This document shows positions 1-5,362 of a stretch of 6,413 bases of DNA, piece by piece. Made by a program: the position numbers and the translations under genes. The DNA comes from Solirubrobacteraceae bacterium (lineage in GTDB: Bacteria; Actinomycetota; Thermoleophilia; Solirubrobacterales; Solirubrobacteraceae), in the NCBI GenBank assembly GCA_030151725.1, contig JASLDD010000249.1, positions 1 to 6,413 of the forward strand. Direction: 5' to 3'. Under the pieces are notes generated by a model. That model was not told where the DNA came from. It made no database searches and worked only from the letters and a program-made list of their open reading frames with translations. Numbering within the stretch: the first letter of the stretch is position 1; the number at the start of each line of letters is the position of its first letter.

Positions 1-101
1 TCGCGGTGGGCCACCGTCAGCTGGAAGCTGTCGCGATAGAGCTCGAGGGCGGGATCGATCTGCTCGACGGCCACCCCGATGTGATCGATTCGACTGAACA
101 C
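1..101 (-). CDS. Methylmalonyl-CoA epimerase-like protein (VOC/glyoxalase fold), 5' part only
   Basis: Only the first 33 codons lie in the window; the gene continues past base 1. The translated start reads (M)FSRIDHIGVAVEQIDPAL followed by ELYRDSFQLTVAHR. This matches the N-terminus of methylmalonyl-CoA epimerases: an IDHIGVAV strand whose His (residue 7 here) is the first metal ligand in the family, then a helix of the type 'D-x-A-L-x-x-Y'. The family interconverts (R)- and (S)-methylmalonyl-CoA in the cytoplasm, in propionate and odd-chain or branched-chain catabolism. GTG at 101 is chosen because it puts the start four residues before IDHIG, as usual for the family, and no ATG, GTG or TTG lies in frame for at least 25 codons upstream. 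No clear Shine-Dalgarno is visible. It begins 10 nt after the ftsH stop, so co-transcription is likely. Another VOC-superfamily enzyme cannot be excluded from so short a piece. Confidence 0.8.
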   Translation of the reverse strand, partial: MFSRIDHIGVAVEQIDPALELYRDSFQLTVAHR

Positions 102-111
102 CCGCCGCAGT

Positions 112-1851
112 CTATAGCCGTCCGGCGCCGCCCTCCGGCGGGCCCTCGGGCAGCGGGATCGCTGCCGGGCCCGGCAGCGGCTCCTGGGGAGTCGCCGCAA
201 CCACGCGCAGGCCGACTCCCGGCGCGCGCTCCATGCGCGGCACTCCCTCCATGATGGTGTCGATCGCGTCGCGGTCGAGCACCTCGTTCTCGAGCAGCTC
301 CTGAGCCAGATCCTCGAGCTGGTCGCGGTGTGCGACGATCAGCTTCTGAGCCGCCCGGCGCGCCTCTTCGATGAGGTCGTGGCGCTCCTCGTCGCGGATC
401 CGAAGCGTTGTCTCAGACAGCCTCACATCCCCGTCCGGCGCGCGCCCCACGCCCGAGGTCACCATTGCGAAGTCATGGACCATCGACTGTGCGATGTCGG
501 CCACGCGCTTGAGGTCGTCGGAGGCACCAGTTGTGATGGCGCCGAAGACGATCTGCTCGGCCACGCGCCCACCGAGCAGCACCGTCATGTAGTCGAGTAG
601 CTCCTCGCGCGTCTTCAGGTAGCGATCCTCTGCCGGCAGGTTCAGCGTGTAGCCGAGCGCCCGTCCGCGCGGCACGATCGAGATCCTGTGCACGCGGTCG
701 ACCGACGGGAGGATCTCGCCGCACAGCGCATGCCCCGCCTCGTGGTATGCGACCACGCGCTTCTCGTGGCTGTTGAGCACCCGCTTGGACTGCACGCCGG
801 CGATCACACGCTCGATCGCCGAATCGAAGTCCTGGATGCCGATCGATTTGGCGCCCCGTCTGGTGGCGAAGATGGCCGCCTCGTTGCAGATGTTGGCGAG
901 GTCGGCGCCCGTCAGGCCACTCGTCTGCTGCGCCACCAGGCCCAGATCCACGTCCGCCAGCGGCTTGTCGCGCGTGTGCACCTGCAGCACGCCCAGCCGG
1001 CCTTTGACGTCCGGCGGCACAACGAAGACCTGGCGGTCGAAGCGACCGGGGCGCAGCAGCGCCGGGTCGAGCTTGTCCAGCAGGTTCGATGCCGCGATCA
1101 CAACCACTCGCCCGCTCGACGAGAAGCCGTCCATCTCCACCAGCAGCTGGTTGAGCGTCTGGTCCTTCTCACCCGAGATGTCCATGCCGCGGCGCCCGCC
1201 CACGGCGTCGAGCTCGTCGATGAAGATGATCGCCGGTTCGTTTTTGCGAGCCACCGCGAACAGACGCCTGATGCGTGCCGCGCCGAGGCCCGCGAACATC
1301 TCCACGAACGAGGCCGCCGACTGGGCGAAGAACTGCGCGCCCGACTCCTTGGCCACGGCCTTCGCCAGCAGCGTCTTGCCGGTGCCCGGCGGCCCGTGGA
1401 GCAGAACCCCCTTGGGGACTTTGGCGCCGAGCGCATGGAAGGACTTGGGATCGCGCAGGAACTCAACGATCTCCTGAAGCTCCGCCTTGGCCTCGTCGAC
1501 GCCCGCGATGTCCGCGAACGTGACCGCCTGGTCAGAGGCCGGCTTGATCCGCTGCGGCTTGATCCGCGGCATCACCTTCAGCGTGCGCCACAGCACGAAC
1601 AGGATCGCGCCGAAGAACACGATCATCAGGACCGGCTGCCAGTTGTAGGCCCAGTTCTGGACTTCCTGGGCGAACGACGTGTGCGGGACGGCGCTCGCCG
1701 GCACAGTTGAGTGCACGACCGTATGGGCTGCCACAGCGTGCTTGGCCACCGCGTGAGCGGCGGCGTGGGTCGCTGTGAGGTGAGAAGCGGTGGTGGCGGT
1801 CGTTGACGTCCCGCCCGTCGAGCCCGGCCTTACCGTGGCCTGCGCGCTCAT
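112..1851 (-). CDS. ftsH: FtsH-family ATP-dependent zinc metalloprotease, single-TM divergent form
   Basis: A 579-residue membrane-bound AAA+ protease that unfolds and degrades membrane and cytosolic proteins. Domains in order: His/Ala/Thr-rich arm (1-60); one transmembrane segment (about 72-91) followed by a basic stretch, placing the rest in the cytoplasm; AAA module with Walker A GPPGTGKT (153-160), Walker B IIFIDE (208-213), sensor Asn256 and arginine fingers Arg270/Arg273; M41 protease domain with HEAGH (370-374) and third zinc ligand Asp446; Pro/Gly-rich tail (543-579). All catalytic residues are present, so it should be active. Oddities: typical FtsH is somewhat longer (E. coli about 644) with two TM segments enclosing an extracytoplasmic domain, and here the first TM is missing. 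The pore motif is Phe-Ala-Gly (186-188) instead of Phe-Val-Gly. The segment after MVHDFAM is shorter than usual. It is probably a paralog rather than the only FtsH. The start is fixed by an in-frame TAG directly before the ATG and by a good ribosome binding site. Confidence 0.95.
   Translation of the reverse strand: MSAQATVRPGSTGGTSTTATTASHLTATHAAAHAVAKHAVAAHTVVHSTVPASAVPHTSFAQEVQNWAYNWQPVLMIVFFGAILFVLWRTLKVMPRIKPQRIKPASDQAVTFADIAGVDEAKAELQEIVEFLRDPKSFHALGAKVPKGVLLHGPPGTGKTLLAKAVAKESGAQFFAQSAASFVEMFAGLGAARIRRLFAVARKNEPAIIFIDELDAVGGRRGMDISGEKDQTLNQLLVEMDGFSSSGRVVVIAASNLLDKLDPALLRPGRFDRQVFVVPPDVKGRLGVLQVHTRDKPLADVDLGLVAQQTSGLTGADLANICNEAAIFATRRGAKSIGIQDFDSAIERVIAGVQSKRVLNSHEKRVVAYHEAGHALCGEILPSVDRVHRISIVPRGRALGYTLNLPAEDRYLKTREELLDYMTVLLGGRVAEQIVFGAITTGASDDLKRVADIAQSMVHDFAMVTSGVGRAPDGDVRLSETTLRIRDEERHDLIEEARRAAQKLIVAHRDQLEDLAQELLENEVLDRDAIDTIMEGVPRMERAPGVGLRVVAATPQEPLPGPAAIPLPEGPPEGGAGRL
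160..179. repeat. 20-bp perfect palindrome inside the ftsH 3' end
   Basis: CGCTGCCGGGCCCGGCAGCG equals its own reverse complement over all 20 bases. It lies in the codons for the Pro/Gly/Ala-rich tail of FtsH, about 45 nt before the stop codon. In RNA it could fold as an 8-bp stem with a 4-nt loop. No T-run follows, so it is not a standard terminator. It may simply result from Pro/Gly/Ala codons in GC-rich DNA. Confidence 0.6.
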
Positions 1852-1858
1852 CTACCCA

Positions 1859-1863
1859 TCCTC
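1859..1863 (-). promoter_or_regulatory. Ribosome binding site of ftsH
   Basis: On the minus strand GAGGA lies 7 nt before the ftsH ATG. Between them is an in-frame TAG immediately adjacent to the ATG, so translation cannot start further upstream in this frame. Together these decide the start codon. Confidence 0.65.
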
Positions 1864-1894
1864 AGCAATTGCACCATCCGTGGCATCGCAATCG

Positions 1895-1923
1895 ATTATG
1901 GGGCATTCCCAAGCAGATGTCGA
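1895..1923 (-). promoter_or_regulatory. Probable sigma-A (sigma-70 type) promoter for ftsH
   Basis: In the 84-bp gap between the peptidase stop and the ftsH start, the minus strand carries TCGACA (1918-1923), 17 bp, then CATAAT (1895-1900). Each hexamer is one mismatch from the consensus TTGACA/TATAAT, and the spacing is ideal. The start of transcription would fall near 1888, giving a leader of about 37 nt. The AT-rich -10 stands out in this GC-rich sequence. No other region of the window showed an equally good match on inspection. Confidence 0.6.
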
Positions 1924-1935
1924 GGTCTGACCGAT

Positions 1936-3264
1936 TCAGCCCAGAATGCGCATGGCCAGATCGCGGAACAGCTCGGTCGCGAAGGCCAGGTCGCGCACGT
2001 CGATGCGCTCGTCCGCTCCATGGATGAGGGGGGCCGTCTCGAGCAGCGTCTGGTGGCGGTGGGGGAAGAAGCCGTAGGCGACGCACTCGGGGAACGCCAG
2101 GCGGAAGTGGCGCGAGTCGGTGAAGCCGGGAAGCACCACCGGCACGACCTCCGCCCCCGGATCCTGCTCGGAGACCCACGTGGAGATGGTCTGCATCAGC
2201 TCCGAGCGCAGCGGCGAGCGGTTGCCCTGCACGCGCTCCGTGAAGTCGATCCGCCAGGGCGCGCCCCCCTCCTCGCCCAGCACCTCGGCGATGCCCCTGC
2301 GGACCTCCTCCTCGCCGAGTCCCGGCGGCACCCGGCAGTCGACTTTGAGCTCCGCCCGATTGGGGATCACGTTGATCTTCTCCGAGGCTTTGATCCGCGT
2401 GGGCGTGAACGTGACGCCGAACATCGGCTCGAACATCGTCGCCAGACGGGGGTCCGCGCTGTGCAGGCGTGAGATCGAGCCGGCGAGGTCGTCGGGGTCC
2501 TCGCCGATCCCGCGTAGGAACGCCAGCGGCTCCTCCGTGGACAGGTATGAGGGCTGGCTCGCGCCGAGGCGCTCGAGCACCGGCGCCATCTTCAGCAGGG
2601 CGTTCTCGCCCATGCCCGGCATCGACGCGTGCCCGGCCACCCCATCGGTTGTCACCGTGAAGCGAAAGACGCCCTTCTCCGCGCAGCACACGCCGTAGCA
2701 GCGCTTGCCGCCGTATTCGAACACCGCGCCGCCGCCCTCGTTTACGAGCAGATCGCAGCGGACCTTCTCGGGGTGGTGCTCGGTAATCCACTGCGCGCCC
2801 AGCGAGCCCCCCGTCTCCTCGTCCACGACCGCCACGATCAGCAGCTCGCCGCGGGCGGGGCGCCAGCCCGAGCGCGCGAGCGATGCCGCAGCCGCGATCT
2901 CGGCGGCGACCTGCGACTTCATGTCGAGCGCGCCCCGGCCCCACAGGAAGCCGTCGGCGATGTCTCCCGACCAGGGGTCGCGCGTCCAGTCCTCGCGGTC
3001 TGCCAGCACCGTGTCGACGTGGCCCAGGTAGCAGAGCGTCGGGCCGTCCTCCTCGCCGCGCAGGCGTGCAACGAGGTTGGGGCGGCCGGGCTCGGCGCCC
3101 AGCAGCTCGCACTCGAAGCCCGCCTCCTGCAGATGGGACGCCAGGTATTCCTGAGCCGGGAGCTCGTTGCCGGGTGGGTTGACCGTGTTGAAGCGGATCA
3201 GGGCCGCCAGCAGCTCCTCGGCCTCGCGCGCATACTGGGCGGGCTCAGCGACGTCTGTGCTCAT
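1936..3264 (-). CDS. M20-family zinc metallopeptidase/deacylase (ArgE/DapE/carboxypeptidase type)
   Basis: A 442-residue cytoplasmic di-zinc hydrolase; there is no signal peptide. The M20 signature is complete: GHVDTV with zinc ligand His82, GALDMK with bridging Asp114, VDEETGG with catalytic base Glu149 and ligand Glu150, NEGGG with probable ligand Glu176, and IHGADERI with ligand His415. GHAS at 211-214 belongs to the lid/dimerisation domain (about 193-350). Length and the RFNTVNPPGN start (24-33) fit the ArgE/DapE/CPS1-like branch, whose members cleave acyl-amino acids, dipeptides or related amides. The exact substrate cannot be told from sequence. The ATG overlaps the stop of the preceding ATPase gene (ATGA), which makes it the last gene of the importer operon and suggests that it processes the imported compound. 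No Shine-Dalgarno is visible; a perfect stem-loop sits just upstream of the start codon. A longer in-frame reading (to 3375) would start inside the ATPase gene and is not needed. Confidence 0.93.
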   Translation of the reverse strand: MSTDVAEPAQYAREAEELLAALIRFNTVNPPGNELPAQEYLASHLQEAGFECELLGAEPGRPNLVARLRGEEDGPTLCYLGHVDTVLADREDWTRDPWSGDIADGFLWGRGALDMKSQVAAEIAAAASLARSGWRPARGELLIVAVVDEETGGSLGAQWITEHHPEKVRCDLLVNEGGGAVFEYGGKRCYGVCCAEKGVFRFTVTTDGVAGHASMPGMGENALLKMAPVLERLGASQPSYLSTEEPLAFLRGIGEDPDDLAGSISRLHSADPRLATMFEPMFGVTFTPTRIKASEKINVIPNRAELKVDCRVPPGLGEEEVRRGIAEVLGEEGGAPWRIDFTERVQGNRSPLRSELMQTISTWVSEQDPGAEVVPVVLPGFTDSRHFRLAFPECVAYGFFPHRHQTLLETAPLIHGADERIDVRDLAFATELFRDLAMRILG

Positions 3265-4277
3265 CGCGCAGATCGTACGCCGATCTGCGCCACTTCCTCG
3301 CGCGTCAGCGGGTAGTGGCAGGCGGCGCGCGTGCCCGAGTCCATCTCTTCCAGCAGCGGCTCCTGCGTGGAGCACAGCTCCTGCGCCTTGGGACAGCGGG
3401 TGTGGAAGCGGCAGGCGCTCGGGGGGTTGGCGGGACTTGGCACGTCCCCGCTCAGCAGGTGGCGCTCGTCGCCGTGACGGGCGGGGTCGGCGACCGGCAC
3501 CGCCGACAGCAGCGCGCCGGTGTAGGGGTGGCGGGGAAAGCCGTAGAGCTCATCCCCGGGCCCGATCTCCACGATCTTGCCCAGGTACATGACGGCCACG
3601 CGGTCGCACATGTGCCGCACGACCGAGAGGTCGTGGGCGATGAACACCACCGTCAGGCCGAACTCGCGCTGCAGGTCGCGCAGCAGGTTGAGCACCTGCG
3701 CCTGGATCGAGACGTCCAGCGCCGACACGGGCTCGTCGGCGATCAGCAGCTTGGGCTTCAGCGCCAGGGCGCGCGCCACACCGATGCGCTGGCGCTGCCC
3801 GCCGGAGAACTCGTGGGGGTAGCGGTTGTAGTGCTCGGGGTTCAGCCCCACTGTCTCCATCAGCTCCTGCACCGCGCGTTTGCGCTCGCCCTTGCCCGTC
3901 TGCAGGCCGTGGATGGTGAACGGCTCGCCGATGATCGAGCCGATCGTCTTGCGCGGGTTCAGCGACGAGTAGGGGTCCTGGAAGATCATCTGCATCTCGC
4001 GCCTGACCGCCTTCAGGGCAGCGCCCTTCAGGTGGGTGATGTCGTTGCCCTCGAAGCGGATCTCCCCCGAGGTGGGCTTGAGCAACCGCATGACCAGGCG
4101 CGCGGTGGTGCTCTTGCCGCAGCCCGTCTCGCCCACGATGCCCAGCGTCTCGCCCGGGGCGATGTCGAAGCTCACGCCGTCCACCGCCTGCACGGCCCCG
4201 ACTTTTTTCTGGACCAGGATCCCCTGGGTGATCGGGAAGTGCTTTACGAGGTCGCGGACTTCGAGGATCGCGCTCAC
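3261..4277 (-). CDS. Peptide-type ABC transporter ATP-binding protein, DppF/OppF family
   Basis: A 338-residue cytoplasmic ATPase that pairs with the DppD-like subunit to power import of di/oligopeptides or similar solutes. Visible motifs: Walker A GETGCGKST (49-57), Q-loop Gln100 in MIFQDPYSSLNP, signature FSGGQRQR (157-164), Walker B LLIADEP (177-183), D-loop SALD (185-188) and switch His215. The C-terminal oligopeptide-transporter domain has the full four-cysteine set (Cys289, Cys295, Cys302, Cys320), the pattern that holds a [4Fe-4S] cluster in characterised Dpp/Opp ATPases. The insert around GILVQKKVGAVQAVDG (19-34) is typical of the F-type rather than the D-type subunit. GTG at 4277 is chosen because it forms a GTGA overlap with the upstream stop and places the ILEVRDLVKHFP start correctly; a longer reading to 4481 would lie within the DppD-like gene. 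A weak GGGG precedes the GTG. Substrate is unknown. Confidence 0.95.
   Translation of the reverse strand: MSAILEVRDLVKHFPITQGILVQKKVGAVQAVDGVSFDIAPGETLGIVGETGCGKSTTARLVMRLLKPTSGEIRFEGNDITHLKGAALKAVRREMQMIFQDPYSSLNPRKTIGSIIGEPFTIHGLQTGKGERKRAVQELMETVGLNPEHYNRYPHEFSGGQRQRIGVARALALKPKLLIADEPVSALDVSIQAQVLNLLRDLQREFGLTVVFIAHDLSVVRHMCDRVAVMYLGKIVEIGPGDELYGFPRHPYTGALLSAVPVADPARHGDERHLLSGDVPSPANPPSACRFHTRCPKAQELCSTQEPLLEEMDSGTRAACHYPLTREEVAQIGVRSAR
3266..3290 (-). repeat. Perfect 10-bp stem-loop one base before the M20 start codon
   Basis: GCGCAGATCG and CGATCTGCGC are exact reverse complements separated by 5 nt (GCGTA on the transcribed-sense strand). The structure occupies the last codons of the DppF-like gene and ends one base before the ATG of the peptidase gene, where a Shine-Dalgarno would normally lie. 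No U-run follows, so it is not a canonical terminator. It could modulate re-initiation, mark an RNA processing or stability boundary, or act in DNA as a palindromic protein-binding site. The structure is seen directly; any role is inferred. Confidence 0.55.
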
Positions 4278-5362
4278 GGCTGCACCCCGTCTGTGCCGAG
4301 TACGGCCAGCGCCTCCTCGGGCGTGCTCCCGGATCGCAGCTCGGCCCACAGGCGTTTGCGCACGTCGCTCTCCAGCAGGCACGCGATCTGGTGATCGGGA
4401 CCGCCGGGGATGGGCTCGAGCTTGGGATCGATGCGAGCGTGATCGGGCTGCGAGTAGGGGCAGCGCGGGTGGAAGTGGCATCCGGAAGGGCGGTTGATGA
4501 GGCTCGGAGGCGTGCCCGGGATCGGCACGAGCGGCTCATCGCGCGCGCCCTCGAGGCTCGGCAGGGACTTCAAGAGGCCCCACATGTAGGGGTGCTCGGG
4601 GTTCGCGAACAGCACCTCCGCGGAGCTCTTCTCCACGATCCTGCCCGCATACATGACCGCGATCTGGTCCGCCAGCTCCGCCACCACGCCGAGGTCGTGG
4701 GTGATGATCACGATCGCCATGCCCAGCTCGCGCTGCAGGCGCTCGAGCAGCGCGAGGATCTGCGCCTGAACGGTCACGTCGAGCGCCGTCGTAGGCTCGT
4801 CGGCGATCAGCAGCTTGGGCTCGTTGGCGAGCGCCATCGCGATCATCGCACGCTGGCGCATCCCTCCTGAGAACTCGTGCGGGTACTCATCGACGCGCCT
4901 GCTCGGGTCGGGGATGCCGACCAGGCCCAGCAGCTCGATCGCGCGCGCGCGGGCGGCCTGCTTGGAGACGTCCTGGTGCACGCGCACGGCCTCCACCAGC
5001 TGCACGCCGACCTTGAAGAAGGGGTGCAGCGAGGAGAGCGGGTCCTGGAAGATCATCGCGATGTCGTTGCCGCGAATGGAGCGCATCTCATCTTCGGAGA
5101 GCGCGATCAGGTCTCTGCCCTCGAAGACGATCCGCCCGGACACCCGCGCGCCCTGCGTGCGGGTCAGCCCGAGCGTCGTCAGCGAGGAGACCGTCTTGCC
5201 CGAGCCGGACTCGCCGACGATGCCCAGGGTGCTGCCGCGAGCGACCTCGTAGGAGATCCCGTCGACAGCGTGCACGACGCCGTCTTCGGTCGGAAACTCC
5301 ACGCGGAGGTCCTCCACGCGCAGCAGCGGCTCGCTCTCCGATGCCCGATCGACCGCGCTCAT
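4274..5362 (-). CDS. Peptide-type ABC transporter ATP-binding protein, DppD/OppD family
   Basis: A 362-residue cytoplasmic ATPase, partner of the DppF-like subunit encoded next. Motifs: Walker A GESGSGKT (50-57), Q-loop Gln106 in MIFQDPLSSLHP, signature FSGGMRQR (164-171; Met replaces Gln, common in D-type subunits), Walker B LLIADEP (184-190), D-loop TALD (192-195) and switch His222. The C-terminal domain carries the GCHFHPRCPY motif (294-303). Of the four expected iron-sulfur cysteines, Cys295, Cys301 and Cys328 are present, but the third position is His308. After Cys328 there is an extra tail of about 34 residues with a short predicted helix (DVRKRLWAELR). ATG at 5362 overlaps the permease stop (ATGA) and gives a normal N-terminus; the frame is open much further upstream, but that part overlies the permease gene and is not protein-like. 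No Shine-Dalgarno is visible, so translational coupling is likely. Confidence 0.95.
   Translation of the reverse strand: MSAVDRASESEPLLRVEDLRVEFPTEDGVVHAVDGISYEVARGSTLGIVGESGSGKTVSSLTTLGLTRTQGARVSGRIVFEGRDLIALSEDEMRSIRGNDIAMIFQDPLSSLHPFFKVGVQLVEAVRVHQDVSKQAARARAIELLGLVGIPDPSRRVDEYPHEFSGGMRQRAMIAMALANEPKLLIADEPTTALDVTVQAQILALLERLQRELGMAIVIITHDLGVVAELADQIAVMYAGRIVEKSSAEVLFANPEHPYMWGLLKSLPSLEGARDEPLVPIPGTPPSLINRPSGCHFHPRCPYSQPDHARIDPKLEPIPGGPDHQIACLLESDVRKRLWAELRSGSTPEEALAVLGTDGVQP

Noticed and set aside
126..140. Hairpin near the ftsH stop as a terminator
   Set aside because: A 5-bp stem inside Pro/Gly codons, no T-run, and a further gene starts right after ftsH.
688..1710. Long plus-strand open frame opposite ftsH
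   Set aside because: Antisense frames stay open easily in GC-rich genes; the translation is Arg/His/Asp-rich with no recognisable domain, and the opposite strand is a complete FtsH.
1852..1935. Terminator after the peptidase gene
   Set aside because: Only weak 3-4 bp pairings (for example GGG-catt-CCC at 1901-1910) and no T-run; the region is better explained as the ftsH promoter and leader.
4203..4208. Run of six T (AAAAAA in the DppF-like mRNA) as a slippage or frameshift site
   Set aside because: It encodes two lysines at a normal place in the family (QKKVGAVQAVDG), and the frame is intact on both sides.
3315..4394. Long plus-strand open frame opposite the two ATPase genes
   Set aside because: It is a codon-bias shadow of two well-conserved ATPases, with no start signal or domain of its own.
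4940..4951. Alternating CG tract, possible Z-DNA
   Set aside because: Only 12 bp, and explained by Ala/Arg codons of the DppD-like protein.
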